A DNA stretch of 64,000 nucleotides from Streptomyces chrestomyceticus JCM 4735. Lineage in GTDB: Bacteria > Actinomycetota > Actinomycetes > Streptomycetales > Streptomycetaceae. Under the pieces are notes generated by a model. That model was not told the origin of the DNA. It did not search any database and saw nothing but the letters and a program-made list of their open reading frames with translations. Location: assembly GCF_003865135.1 (NCBI RefSeq), contig NZ_BHZC01000001.1, forward strand, positions 186,001 to 250,000, read 5' to 3'. Positions 10,582 through 20,068 of the stretch are shown in pieces; the first letter of the stretch is position 1; the number at the start of each line of letters is the position of its first letter. Both the position numbers and the translations under genes were made by a program.

Positions 10582-12756
10582 GTGAAACAGGTCGTGCAGA
10601 ACTACAAGAGCGGCGAGCTGGCGGTGCTCGACGTGCCGGTTCCGGGGTGCAAGCCGGGCGGTGTGCTGGTCCGCAGCGCCTACTCGCTGATCTCCACCGG
10701 GACCGAACTCATGAAGGTGTCCGAGGCCGGCATGTCGATGGTGGGCAAGGCCCGCTCCCGTCCCGACCAGGTGGCCAAGGTCGTCCAGAGCGTGGCCGCC
10801 AACGGGGTGCCCGCCACCTACCGCAAGGTGATGGGCAAGCTGGACTCGTACACGCCGCTGGGCTACTCGCTGTGCGGGGTGGTCGAGCAGGTCGGCGCCG
10901 GGATCGAGGATGTGGCGGTCGGCGACCTGGTGGCCTGCGCCGGCAACGAGCACGCGTTGCACGCCGAGCTGAACTGGGTGCCGAAGAACCTCTACGCCCC
11001 GGTGCCGGACGGCCTCGCGCCGCGCCACGCGGCCTTCGGCACCGTCGGGTCGATCGCGTTGCAGGGCGTCCGCCAAGGCGAGTCGCAGCTCGGCGACGTG
11101 GCGCTGGTCATCGGCCTCGGGCTGATCGGGCAACTGGTGGTCCAGTTGCTGGCCGCCTCGGGGGTCCGCGTCGTCGGAGCCGATCCGGACCCGGTGCGCT
11201 GCGCGCTGGCCGAGCGCCTGGGCGCCGCGGCCTGCGGCGATCCCGCGTCCGCCGCCGTGGAGACCGCCGTCGCCGAACTCACCGGCGGGCACGGCGCGGA
11301 TCAGGTGTACCTGGCCGCCGGCGGCGGCAGCAACCAGCCCGTCGAGCTGGCGGCCAAATTGAGCCGGGACCGCGGCCGGGTCGTCGACATCGGCAAGTGC
11401 AGCCTGAACCTGCCGTGGAACGCGTACTACGAGAAGGAGCTGGACGTCCGGTTCTCCCGGTCGTACGGCCCCGGGCGCTACGACCCGGAGTACGAACTCC
11501 AGGGGCGGGACTACCCGATCGGCTATGTGCGCTGGACCGAGCGCCGCAACCTGGCGTGCTTCCTCGACCTGGTCGCCCGAGGCCGCGTCGACGTGGAGCC
11601 CCTGGTCTCCCACACGGCGGACTTCGACGACGCCGTCGAGACGTATCAGCGCCTGAAGGACGGCGATCTGAAGGCCGTGGCGGTGCTGTTCCGGTACCCC
11701 GGACACGCGGGGGAAGCGGAGGCTCCGGCGGTGGCCGTGCCCGCGGTGCCCGTGCGGGCGTCCGCTCCGGGCCGGCCCGCCCAGTCCCCGGTGCGACTGG
11801 CGTTCGTCGGCGCGGGCAACTACGCGACGTCGATGCTGCTGCCGCACCTGGCCCAGCGCGACGGTATCGCCCTGTCGTCCGTGGTCACCACGACGGCACT
11901 GTCCGCGGCCAACGCCAAGCGGAAGTTCGGCTTCGCCGAGGCGACCACCGATCTCGACGCCGTACTCGGCGACAAGACGATCGACGCGGTGTTCGTGGTC
12001 ACCCGGCACAGCTCGCACGCCGAACTGACCCGGAAGGCACTCCTCGCGGGCAAGGCGGTGTTCGTGGAGAAGCCCCTCGCCCTCACCGAGGACGACCTGG
12101 CCGGTGTGCTCGCCGCGGTGGAGGAATCGGGCAACGACCGGATTCAGGTGGGCTTCAACCGCCGGTTCGCGCCGCTGCTGCGGGAGGCCCGGCAGCGATT
12201 CGGCGCCCGCAGCGGTCCGGCGAGCCTCCGCTACCTGGTCAACGCGGGCCGGCTGGAACACGGCAGTTGGTACCTCCGGCAGGGCACCGAGGGCTCGCGG
12301 TTCGCCGGGGAGGGCGGGCACTTCATCGACACGGCGAGCTGGCTGCTCGGGGCCGACCCGGTCTCGGTGTACGCGGTCGCCACGTCCGGCAACCAGGATC
12401 TGCAGGCCGTACTGCGCTACCCGGACGGGTCCACCGCCACCATCAGCTACGTCACCTCCGGCCCGGCCAGTCTCCCCAAGGAGACGCTGGACCTGGTCGC
12501 GGACGGCAAGGCGCTGCGGCTCGACGACTTCGTCCGCGCCTCCGTGTACGGACGCAAGCGGTGGGTCAGCTCCCGGCTGCCCAAGGCCCGCGACAAGGGG
12601 CAGAACGCCGAACTGGCGGCGTTCGTCAAGGCCGTACGGACCGGTGGGCCGATGCCGGTGCCGCTGGAGTCGCTGGTCGCCACCACGGCGGCCACCCTCG
12701 CCGTACAGGCCGGCCTGGCCGCCGGTACGCCGGTGACCTTGGCGAGGACGCCATGA
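10582..12756 (+). CDS. Two-domain oxidoreductase: MDR dehydrogenase fused to Gfo/Idh/MocA
   Basis: A 724-residue fusion. Residues 1 to about 375 are a medium-chain (zinc-type alcohol) dehydrogenase with a Rossmann motif in VIGLGLIGQ. A Pro/Ala-rich linker follows, then from about residue 403 a Gfo/Idh/MocA oxidoreductase with AFVGAGNY and the catalytic-lysine motif EKPLAL. This fusion recurs in bacterial polysaccharide loci, where it is thought to oxidise and reduce NDP-sugars, but the reaction is not known to me. The frame is open far upstream; GTG at 10582 follows AGAGGAG by 5 bases. The stop overlaps the next start as ATGA. Confidence 0.88.
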   Translation: MKQVVQNYKSGELAVLDVPVPGCKPGGVLVRSAYSLISTGTELMKVSEAGMSMVGKARSRPDQVAKVVQSVAANGVPATYRKVMGKLDSYTPLGYSLCGVVEQVGAGIEDVAVGDLVACAGNEHALHAELNWVPKNLYAPVPDGLAPRHAAFGTVGSIALQGVRQGESQLGDVALVIGLGLIGQLVVQLLAASGVRVVGADPDPVRCALAERLGAAACGDPASAAVETAVAELTGGHGADQVYLAAGGGSNQPVELAAKLSRDRGRVVDIGKCSLNLPWNAYYEKELDVRFSRSYGPGRYDPEYELQGRDYPIGYVRWTERRNLACFLDLVARGRVDVEPLVSHTADFDDAVETYQRLKDGDLKAVAVLFRYPGHAGEAEAPAVAVPAVPVRASAPGRPAQSPVRLAFVGAGNYATSMLLPHLAQRDGIALSSVVTTTALSAANAKRKFGFAEATTDLDAVLGDKTIDAVFVVTRHSSHAELTRKALLAGKAVFVEKPLALTEDDLAGVLAAVEESGNDRIQVGFNRRFAPLLREARQRFGARSGPASLRYLVNAGRLEHGSWYLRQGTEGSRFAGEGGHFIDTASWLLGADPVSVYAVATSGNQDLQAVLRYPDGSTATISYVTSGPASLPKETLDLVADGKALRLDDFVRASVYGRKRWVSSRLPKARDKGQNAELAAFVKAVRTGGPMPVPLESLVATTAATLAVQAGLAAGTPVTLARTP

Positions 12757-14711
12757 CCATGAACGCGGGCTGGTACCTGCGCCGCCTCTCCCGGATGGGA
12801 CCGCGGGAGGTCGGCGGCCGGGTGGGCGACGCGGTGCGCAGACGGCGGTGGCGGTCGGTACGGCCCGGCGACCCGAGCGTGACCGGCGCCCGGTTCACGG
12901 CGATCCTGCCCGCCGGGACGCTCGCCGCACTCCCTGCGGACGCCGTCAAACGTCTCCTCGCCGAGGCGGACCGGCTGATGGCCGGGCACGTCGAGTACTT
13001 CGGAGTGGTCCGCGACGACCTGACCGACCCGGACTGGTGGTACGACCCGAAGACCGGGCGGCGGGCCCCGTGGGGCTACGCCTTCGACGTGCCGTACCGG
13101 GACGAGGAGACGGTCGGGGACATCAAGCAGATCTGGGAGCCGTCCCGGCACCAGTACCTCACCGTGCTCGCCGCCGCCTACGCGGTCACCGGGGACGAGC
13201 GGTACGCCGAGCGGGTGGCCGCGCACCTGCGGTCGTGGTGGGCGGCCAACCCGCCGCTGCGGGGCGTGCACTGGATCAGCGGCATCGAGCTGGGCATCCG
13301 GCTGATCTCCTGGGTGTGGGTCCGCCGGCTGCTCCACGGCTGGCCCGGCGCGGCCGGGCTGTTCGAGGACAACCCGGTGGCGCTGAAGCAGATCTGGCAC
13401 CACCAGCGCTGGCTGGCCGCCTTCCCCAGCCGGGGTTCCTCGGCGAACAATCACGTCGTCGCCGAGGCAGCCGGGCAGTTCGCGGCGGCCTGCGCGTTCG
13501 GGTGGTTCCCCGCCTCGGCACGGTGGCGCGCGGGCGCGCTGCGGTCGTTGGAGCGGCACCTGCGCGGCAACACCTTCGCCTCCGGTCTCAATCGTGAGCT
13601 GGCCACCGAGTATCACGGACTGGTGCTGGAGCTCGGCCTGGCCGCGGTGGCCGAGGCGGATGCCGCCGGTGTGCCGGTCCCGCCGACCGTACGGCTGGTG
13701 CTGCTCCGGATGACCGACGCGCTCGCGGCCATCGTGGACAACCGGCTGCGGCCGCCGCGCCAGGGGGACGCGGACGACGGGCACGGACTGGTCCTGGACG
13801 GCGCGGGCACCGACCGCTGGGCCTCACTGCTGGCCACCGGGGACGCCGTGTTCGGCCGGCTCGCCTGGTGGCCGACCGTGACCGGTACCGATGTGCGCAC
13901 CCCGCTGCTGGCCGCGCTCGTCCGGCCGTACGGGAAACCGGGCACCGCGCCGGCCGTGACCCGCCCGGCGAGCCGGCCAGGTCATTTCGCCGACGCGGGC
14001 CTGACGATCCTGCGCGGTCCGGAGGAAATCTGGTGCCGTTGCGACGGCGGTCCGCACGGTTTCCTGTCGATCGCCGCGCACGCCCACGCGGACGCGCTGT
14101 CCGTGGAGGTGCGGCACGACGGGGTCGACGTGCTGGCCGACCCGGGGACGTTCTGCTACCACGGGCAGCCCGAGTGGCGGCAGTACTTCCGGTCCACCCT
14201 CGCCCACAACACCCTGCAATGGGACGGCCGTGACCAGTCCGTCTCCGGCGGCCCGTTCCTGTGGACCCGGCACGCCCGCAGCCGCGTCCTGGTCGCGGAC
14301 ACCTCCCACGAGAAGGTGACCCGCTGGTGCGCCGAGCACGACGGTTACCAGCCCTGCGTGCACCGCCGCCAAGTGGAGCTGACCGCCGCGAGCCGGGAGC
14401 TGAGCGTGGTGGACGAGGTGCGCGGCGATCGCGGGGCCGTGCGGCTGGCGTTCCATCTCGGCCCGGAGATCACCGCGGAGCTGACGGGGAACCGGGCGGC
14501 ACTCACCTGGACCCGGGACGGCGAGGACCGGTCCGCGGTGCTCGATCTGCCCGGGCGGCTGAGCTGGCGGGCGCACCGCGGCGAGACCGACAAGCCGCTG
14601 GGCTGGTACTCCCCCGGTTTCGGCCGCAAGGAGCCCGCCACGACGCTGGTCGGCTCCGGCCGTGCCGACGGCGCCGCGGAGTTCACCACCGTACTCAGGT
14701 TCCACGGCTAG
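12753..14711 (+). CDS. Heparinase II/III family polysaccharide lyase-like protein
   Basis: The 652-residue protein has an N-terminal alpha-toroid (RYAERVAAHLRSWW, NNHVVAEAAGQFAAA) and a C-terminal beta-sandwich with HAHADALS near residue 442, then LADPGTF and the RSTLAHNTL stretch. These are hallmarks of heparinase II/III and alginate-lyase-like enzymes that cleave uronic-acid polymers by beta-elimination. I see no signal peptide, so it may work in the cytoplasm or at the membrane face. The N-terminus YLRRLSRMGPREV is the form seen in polysaccharide-locus members. A lyase inside a biosynthetic operon suggests trimming or editing of a uronate polymer, consistent with the AlgD-type gene. Confidence 0.88.
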   Translation: MTMNAGWYLRRLSRMGPREVGGRVGDAVRRRRWRSVRPGDPSVTGARFTAILPAGTLAALPADAVKRLLAEADRLMAGHVEYFGVVRDDLTDPDWWYDPKTGRRAPWGYAFDVPYRDEETVGDIKQIWEPSRHQYLTVLAAAYAVTGDERYAERVAAHLRSWWAANPPLRGVHWISGIELGIRLISWVWVRRLLHGWPGAAGLFEDNPVALKQIWHHQRWLAAFPSRGSSANNHVVAEAAGQFAAACAFGWFPASARWRAGALRSLERHLRGNTFASGLNRELATEYHGLVLELGLAAVAEADAAGVPVPPTVRLVLLRMTDALAAIVDNRLRPPRQGDADDGHGLVLDGAGTDRWASLLATGDAVFGRLAWWPTVTGTDVRTPLLAALVRPYGKPGTAPAVTRPASRPGHFADAGLTILRGPEEIWCRCDGGPHGFLSIAAHAHADALSVEVRHDGVDVLADPGTFCYHGQPEWRQYFRSTLAHNTLQWDGRDQSVSGGPFLWTRHARSRVLVADTSHEKVTRWCAEHDGYQPCVHRRQVELTAASRELSVVDEVRGDRGAVRLAFHLGPEITAELTGNRAALTWTRDGEDRSAVLDLPGRLSWRAHRGETDKPLGWYSPGFGRKEPATTLVGSGRADGAAEFTTVLRFHG

Positions 14712-14719
14712 GGGGACGG

Positions 14720-16246
14720 GTGGGGATCACGTGGCGGAATCGGGCGTTGCCGGTGGCGGCACTGGCACTGCTGGCGTCCGGCTGTGTCGGCACGCCGGGC
14801 GCCGGGTCGCAGCCGTCCGCCGCGCCCTCCACGTCCGGGGCCCGGTCGGCCGTGGCCAAGGTGTGTGCCAGGCCCGCTCCCGGGCCGGCGCAGGCACCGG
14901 CGGGCGCGGTGACGGTCGATCCCTCGGTGGTCGGTGACCTGGCCGCCAAGACCAAGAGCAGCCCGCCGGGCACCACGTTCTGGCTCCGGCCGGGCACCCA
15001 CCGGCTCGATCCGGACCGCTACGCCCAGGTCGTCCCCAAGCAGGGCGACCGCTACCTCGGCGCGCCGGGGGCGGTGCTCGACGGCCGGAAGAAGAACCAG
15101 TACGCGTTCAGCGGTACGGCCCGCGACATCACCGTCCGCCACCTGACCGTGCAGAATTTCGTCGCGCCGCACGACGAGGGCGTGGTCAACCACGACTCGG
15201 CCGACGGATGGGTGATCGAGCACACCACGGTCCAGCGCAACTCCGGCGCCGGGCTGATGGCCGGTGCCCGCCAGCGGGTCCGCGCCAACTGCCTCCGGGA
15301 CAACGGGCAGTACGGCCTGAACGCGTACAAGGACGACGGCCCGCTCAGCGGCCTGGTGGTCGAGGGCAACGAGATCGTTGGCAACAACACCGGTGACTGG
15401 GAGCGGCGGAAGGAGGGCTGCGGCTGCACCGGTGGCGCGAAGTTCTGGTCCGTTAACGGCGCCGACGTACGCGGCAACTGGGTGCACGACAACCGTGGAA
15501 CCGGGCTGTGGGCGGACACCAACAACAACGACTTCCGCATCGAGGACAACGTGCTGGAGGCCAACGACGGTGCCGCGCTGATCTACGAGACCAGCTACAA
15601 CGCGGTCATCCGGAGGAACACGATCCGGCGGAACAACTGGGTCGAGGGCCGCCGGTACGCCGAGCGCGGCGACAACTTCCCGTTCGCGACCGTCTACCTG
15701 TCCGAGTCCGGCGGCGAACCGCGCGTCAAAGCCCGCACCGACAAGATCGAGATCTACCGGAACGTACTGGAGAACAACTGGTCCGGCATCACCCTGTGGG
15801 AGAACGCCGACCGGTTCTGCAACAGCCCGGCCAACACCTCCTCCGGTGACTGCACGTTGCTGGTGCGGCCGCCCGGCCGCTGCGCGCGGCCGGCGATCGC
15901 CACCGCACCGCTCTACGCCGACTGCCGGTGGAAGACCCAGCGGGTGGACATCCACGCCAACCGCTTCGTGCTGGACAAGTCCGTCGTCGGCTGTACGGAG
16001 AAGTGCGACCGGATGGCGCTGCTCGCCAACTACGGCACCTACCCGGACTGGTCGCCGTACCAGGGCGAGCGGGTGGCCGAGGCGATCACCCTCAAGCAGC
16101 ACAACCGCTGGCACGACAACACCTACGTCGGCCCCTGGACCTTCGTCGCCCACGACCCGAGCCGGGTGCTCGACTTCGGACAGTGGCAGGGCGCGCCCTA
16201 CGAGCAGGACGCGGGCAGCACCCACGCCCCAGGGGCCGGTGACTGA
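14720..16246 (+). CDS. Right-handed parallel beta-helix lipoprotein
   Basis: A 508-residue exported protein. The first 22 residues are a lipoprotein signal (two arginines, a hydrophobic core, lipobox LASGC with Cys22), so the mature protein should be anchored to the outer face of the membrane. The body contains repeated helix coils rich in Asn and Val (VRHLTVQNFVA, VIEHTTVQRNS, VEGNEIVGNN, IEDNVLEANDG), the pattern of pectate-lyase-like beta-helix proteins such as alginate epimerases and lyases. The frame is open upstream; GTG at 14720 has AGGGGG 5 bases before it and directly gives the signal peptide. Likely acts on the secreted polymer; the exact chemistry is not visible. Confidence 0.85.
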   Translation: MGITWRNRALPVAALALLASGCVGTPGAGSQPSAAPSTSGARSAVAKVCARPAPGPAQAPAGAVTVDPSVVGDLAAKTKSSPPGTTFWLRPGTHRLDPDRYAQVVPKQGDRYLGAPGAVLDGRKKNQYAFSGTARDITVRHLTVQNFVAPHDEGVVNHDSADGWVIEHTTVQRNSGAGLMAGARQRVRANCLRDNGQYGLNAYKDDGPLSGLVVEGNEIVGNNTGDWERRKEGCGCTGGAKFWSVNGADVRGNWVHDNRGTGLWADTNNNDFRIEDNVLEANDGAALIYETSYNAVIRRNTIRRNNWVEGRRYAERGDNFPFATVYLSESGGEPRVKARTDKIEIYRNVLENNWSGITLWENADRFCNSPANTSSGDCTLLVRPPGRCARPAIATAPLYADCRWKTQRVDIHANRFVLDKSVVGCTEKCDRMALLANYGTYPDWSPYQGERVAEAITLKQHNRWHDNTYVGPWTFVAHDPSRVLDFGQWQGAPYEQDAGSTHAPGAGD

Positions 16247-16247
16247 G

Positions 16248-17543
16248 ATGGACGGAGACCTGCGGCACAGCGGGCTGCCGGGCGGGGCGGACACGGAGCG
16301 CACCCGGCCAGGCACCGAAGCGCGCGCGGCCGGCACACCGAGGACCGTGGGAGTCGTCTGGGGGCTGCTGATCCTCAACACGCTCGGCTCCGCCGGGGCG
16401 AAGACCATCATCCCGCTGCCCCGCTCCCTCATCCAGCTCGTCACCATGGGCGCGCTGGTCGCCGCGTTCACGCTGGCGCTCGCGCTCAACCTGCGGCTGC
16501 GCGTCCGGGCCAGCACCTTCCTGTTCCTGCTCACCCTGCTCCTCGTACCGAGCGTGCTCTCCAGCCTGCAACTGGAGTCCGGGCTCGGCGCGCTGTTCCG
16601 CTGCGCCCGGCTGGCGCTGTTCGTCGGCACGCTGTGGCTGCTGAGCCGCTGGTGGGACGGTCTGACGTTCGTACGGCACCACATCCGCATGTACTTCGCG
16701 GTGCTCGGGTCGGTCGCCGCCGGCCTGGTCGTCTCGCCGGGTGCGGCCCTGCCGGAGCTCTACGGCGGGCGGCTGGTCGGCGCGTTGTGGCCGCTCACCC
16801 CGCCACAGATCGGGCAGTACGCCGCCGTGATCATCGGGCTGGCCGTGCTGCTCGTCCTGGGCCGCCGTACCGACCGGGCGAGCGCGGCGGTCGTCATCGT
16901 GCCCTCGGCGGTCCTGCTCGCGCTGACCCATACCCGGACCGCCACGCTCGGCCTGCTCGTCGGGCTGACGCTGGCGATCGGCTCGCTCGTCCTGACCAGC
17001 GCCGCCGCCCGCCGGTTCTTCACCTGGGCGGTGCTGTGCGCCGCGGTGGCTGCGACGGTGTTCGCCGGTGCGCTGCGGGCGTGGTTCCTGCGCGGCCAGA
17101 GCCAGGAGAACCTCACCAGCCTCACCGGCCGGGCCACGGTCTGGGACGCCCTGCTGGCGGCGCCCCGGACGACCGTGGAGACGCTGTTCGGCGTGGGCCT
17201 GGGCGACAAGTCGTTCGGCGGGCTGCCGATCGACAACAGTTGGCTGGCCGTCTACCACGAGCAGGGGCTGACCGGTATCGCCCTGGTGGCGGCGATGCTC
17301 CTGGTGCTGGGCGGCGTGGCGTTGCTGCGGCCGCCGTCGCTGCCGAGGGCCTGCGCGATCTTCCTGATCAGCTACTGCGCCATCGCGTCGTACACCGAGG
17401 CCGGACTGGGCGACGCCTCGCCGTACCTGCTGCACCTGACCGTGGCCGCCGCACTGCTGACGGTGCCCGCCACGGCTACGCCGCTCCCGGCGCCCGAACC
17501 CCCCAGACGACATGTCCCGCGGTGGGCCCGGGACCGGAGGTGA
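16248..17543 (+). CDS. O-antigen polymerase/ligase-like (Wzy) membrane protein
   Basis: A 431-residue integral membrane protein with about ten hydrophobic segments and one larger outside loop, around residues 270-330, holding GQSQENLTSLTGRATVWDA and a DNSWLAVYHEQG stretch. The loop with an NLTSLTGR motif and the DNS-W-l-x-x-Y pattern are typical of the O-antigen ligase/polymerase superfamily (PF04932). It would join lipid-linked repeat units outside the membrane. ATG at 16248 starts 1 base after the previous stop. With the flippase at 23804 and the chain-length proteins it completes a Wzx/Wzy system. Confidence 0.85.
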   Translation: MDGDLRHSGLPGGADTERTRPGTEARAAGTPRTVGVVWGLLILNTLGSAGAKTIIPLPRSLIQLVTMGALVAAFTLALALNLRLRVRASTFLFLLTLLLVPSVLSSLQLESGLGALFRCARLALFVGTLWLLSRWWDGLTFVRHHIRMYFAVLGSVAAGLVVSPGAALPELYGGRLVGALWPLTPPQIGQYAAVIIGLAVLLVLGRRTDRASAAVVIVPSAVLLALTHTRTATLGLLVGLTLAIGSLVLTSAAARRFFTWAVLCAAVAATVFAGALRAWFLRGQSQENLTSLTGRATVWDALLAAPRTTVETLFGVGLGDKSFGGLPIDNSWLAVYHEQGLTGIALVAAMLLVLGGVALLRPPSLPRACAIFLISYCAIASYTEAGLGDASPYLLHLTVAAALLTVPATATPLPAPEPPRRHVPRWARDRR

Positions 17544-17551
17544 CCTCGCAC

Positions 17552-18823
17552 ATGCACGTTCTCGTGGTGCACAACCGCTACTCCTCGGCGCAGCCGAGCG
17601 GGGAGAACAACGTGGTCGACCAGGAGGTGGAGCTGCTGCGCGCAGCCGGCCACCGGGTCGGCGTGTTCGAGCGGCGCAGCGACGACATCGCCGGCCGGTC
17701 CCTGCGGGGCAAGGCCGCGGTGCCGCTGCTGGTGCCGTGGAACCCGGCGGTGCGCACGGAGCTGGCCGCCCGGCTCCGCGCCGAACGGCCGGACGTGGTG
17801 CACGTCCACAACGTCTTCCCGCTCCTGTCCCCCGCGGTGCTGGCCGCCTGCGCCGACGCCGGTGTGCCCGTCGTCGCCACGCTGCACAACTACACCCAGG
17901 TCTGCCCGCCCGGCACCCTGCAACGGGACGGCCGGCCGTGCGCCGAGTGCGTCGGGTCGGCGCCGCTGCCCGCCGTACGGCACGGCTGCTACCGAGGTTC
18001 CCGGCTGGCGACGGTGCCGCTCGCGGTCAGCCTGTCCGTCAACCGGCGGCGGTGGTGGACCGGCGTGGACCGGTTCTTCTGCATCTCCGCGGCGCAGCGC
18101 GACGTCCTGGTGCGGGCCGGGATGCCGGCCGAGCGGCTGGCGGTGAAGCACAACTTCGTGCCGGAGCCGGGCATCCGCCGGTCGGGCGGCGGCGAGCAGG
18201 TGCTGTATCTCGGCCGGCTCGCGGAGGCCAAGGGCGTACGGCTGCTGATGGCCGCGTGGGACCGGATCGCCGCGGACGGCGGGGTGGGCGTGCCGCTCGT
18301 GATCGCCGGGGCGGGGCCGCTGGAGCAGGAGGTGCGGGCCTGGGCGGCGGGCCGGGACGACGTACGGTACGTCGGCCTGTACGACCCGGCGCAGTGCCGG
18401 GAGGCCGTCGCGCGGTCGGTCGCCGTGGTGGCTCCCTCGACGTGGCTGGAGGCGTTCGGCCTGGTGGTCGTGGAGGCGATGGCGGCCGGGGTCCCGGCCG
18501 TCGCCGCCGGTCACGGCGCCTTCGTCGAACTGGTCGAGGACGGGGTGACCGGGCTGCTGCACCGGCCCGGCGAGTCCGCCTCGCTCGCGGACCGCCTGCG
18601 CCGGATCACGGCGGACCGGGCCCGCAACCGGGAGCTGGGCCAGGCAGCCAGGCGCCGTTACGAGCGGGGCTTCAGCCCGGCCGTCGGCCTGGAGCGCCTG
18701 GTGGAGGGGTACCGCACCGCGATCGCGGGGCGGCCGGGCGGCGGGGACGGTCCGCCGCCGGAGAACGAGAGCACCGGCTCGCGGCGGGGGCACCGTGCGA
18801 GCGGAAATGGGGGCAGTAAATGA
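17552..18823 (+). CDS. Glycosyltransferase family 4
   Basis: GT-B enzyme of 423 residues. N-terminal half: VLVVHNRYSSAQPSGENNVV and HVHNVFPLLSP. C-terminal donor half: LYLGRLAEAKGVRLL, VIAGAGPLE and the EAFGLVVVEAMAAGVP stretch with the two glutamates that bind the nucleotide sugar, then GLL at the end of the binding site. ATG at 17552 is preferred over GTG at 17540 because GGAGGTGA lies 8 bases upstream of it. The stop overlaps the next gene as ATGA. It adds one sugar to the lipid-linked unit; which one is unknown. Confidence 0.92.
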   Translation: MHVLVVHNRYSSAQPSGENNVVDQEVELLRAAGHRVGVFERRSDDIAGRSLRGKAAVPLLVPWNPAVRTELAARLRAERPDVVHVHNVFPLLSPAVLAACADAGVPVVATLHNYTQVCPPGTLQRDGRPCAECVGSAPLPAVRHGCYRGSRLATVPLAVSLSVNRRRWWTGVDRFFCISAAQRDVLVRAGMPAERLAVKHNFVPEPGIRRSGGGEQVLYLGRLAEAKGVRLLMAAWDRIAADGGVGVPLVIAGAGPLEQEVRAWAAGRDDVRYVGLYDPAQCREAVARSVAVVAPSTWLEAFGLVVVEAMAAGVPAVAAGHGAFVELVEDGVTGLLHRPGESASLADRLRRITADRARNRELGQAARRRYERGFSPAVGLERLVEGYRTAIAGRPGGGDGPPPENESTGSRRGHRASGNGGSK

Positions 18824-20055
18824 CACGATGCCGACTCTGCGGCTCGGCGGCGCTGGCCAGCGTCGTCGATCTCGGAGCGACCCCGCCGTGCGAAAGCTTT
18901 CTCGCGGCGGACCAACTGGCCGAGCCGGAGCCGACGTACCCGCTGCACCTGCGGGTCTGCACCGACTGCTGGCTCGCGCAGATCCCGCCGCTGATCACCC
19001 CGGAGGAGACGTTCACGCAGTACGCGTACTTCTCCTCCTACTCGACGTCCTGGGTGGAGCACGCGCGCGCGTTCGTCGCCGACGCCGTCCAGCGGGCGGG
19101 CCTCGGCCCGGACGCCTTCGTGGTCGAGGTCGCCAGCAACGACGGGTACCTGCTGAAGCACGTGGTGGACCGTGGGATCCGCTGCCTCGGCATCGAGCCG
19201 TCGGTGAACGTCGGCGCCGCGGCGCGGGAGGCGGGCGTGCCCACCGTCACGGAGTTCCTGGACCCGGCCACCGGCTCGGCGGTCCGCGCCGAGCACGGCC
19301 CGGCGGACCTGGTCGTGGCCAACAACGTGTACGCGCACATTCCCGACGTGATCGGGTTCACCCGGGGGCTGCGCGCCCTGGTCGCCGACGACGGCTGGGT
19401 CTCCATCGAGGTACAGCACCTGCTGACGCTGATCGAGCAGAACCAGTACGACACGATCTACCACGAGCACTTCCAGTACTACACGGTCGCATCCGCGATC
19501 CGGGCGCTGGCGAGCGGCGGCCTCTCCCTCGTGGACGTCGAGCTGCTGCCCACGCACGGCGGTTCCGTCCGGCTGTGGGCCCGGCCGGACGGAGTGGCCG
19601 GCGAGCCGTCCCGCCGGGTGGCCGACGTACTGGCACGGGAGAAGGCCGCCGGACTCCAGGAGCTGTCCGGGTACACCGAGTTCTCCGCCCGGGTGGCCAA
19701 GGTGCGCCGGGACCTGCTGCGGTTCCTCGTCGAGGCGGCCGAGCGCGGCGAGACGGTCGTCGGCTACGGCGCCCCGGGCAAGGGCAACACCCTGCTCAAC
19801 CACTGCGGCATCCGGCCCGACCTGCTCCCGTACACCGTCGACCGCAACCCCTACAAGCACGGCCGGTTCACCCCCGGCACCCGTATCCCGATCCTGCCGC
19901 CCGAGCAGATCGCCGCCGACCGGCCGGACTACGTCCTCGTGCTGCCCTGGAACCTGCGGGCCGAACTGGCCGAGCAGTTGTCCTTCGTGCACGCCTGGGG
20001 CGGCCGCCTGGTCTTCCCCATCCCGGAACTGAGCATCGTCGAGGCCACGTCGTGA
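18820..20055 (+). CDS. NDP-sugar C-methyltransferase-like SAM enzyme
   Basis: A 411-residue class I methyltransferase of the TylC3/NovU type. It has an N-terminal zinc-binding domain (CRLCG and CTDCW), a SAM domain (VVEVASNDGYLL, NNVYAHIPD) and the C-terminal domain of this family (YGAPGKGNTLL, PYTVDRNPYKHG). Known members put a methyl group on the ring carbon of a 4-keto NDP-sugar, making branched sugars. The HEHFQYY stretch supplies the conserved His/Glu residues. Start and stop fit the coupled operon. Its nearest neighbour is a cytidylyltransferase, which points to a CDP-sugar substrate; that is inference. Confidence 0.88.
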   Translation: MTRCRLCGSAALASVVDLGATPPCESFLAADQLAEPEPTYPLHLRVCTDCWLAQIPPLITPEETFTQYAYFSSYSTSWVEHARAFVADAVQRAGLGPDAFVVEVASNDGYLLKHVVDRGIRCLGIEPSVNVGAAAREAGVPTVTEFLDPATGSAVRAEHGPADLVVANNVYAHIPDVIGFTRGLRALVADDGWVSIEVQHLLTLIEQNQYDTIYHEHFQYYTVASAIRALASGGLSLVDVELLPTHGGSVRLWARPDGVAGEPSRRVADVLAREKAAGLQELSGYTEFSARVAKVRRDLLRFLVEAAERGETVVGYGAPGKGNTLLNHCGIRPDLLPYTVDRNPYKHGRFTPGTRIPILPPEQIAADRPDYVLVLPWNLRAELAEQLSFVHAWGGRLVFPIPELSIVEATS

Positions 20056-20068
20056 AAGAGGTCGCAGC

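Noticed and set aside
7667..12321. Other long minus-strand frames antisense to the AsnB and oxidoreductase genes
   Set aside because: Same reason: third-position GC bias opens antisense frames in Streptomyces; no recognisable protein features.
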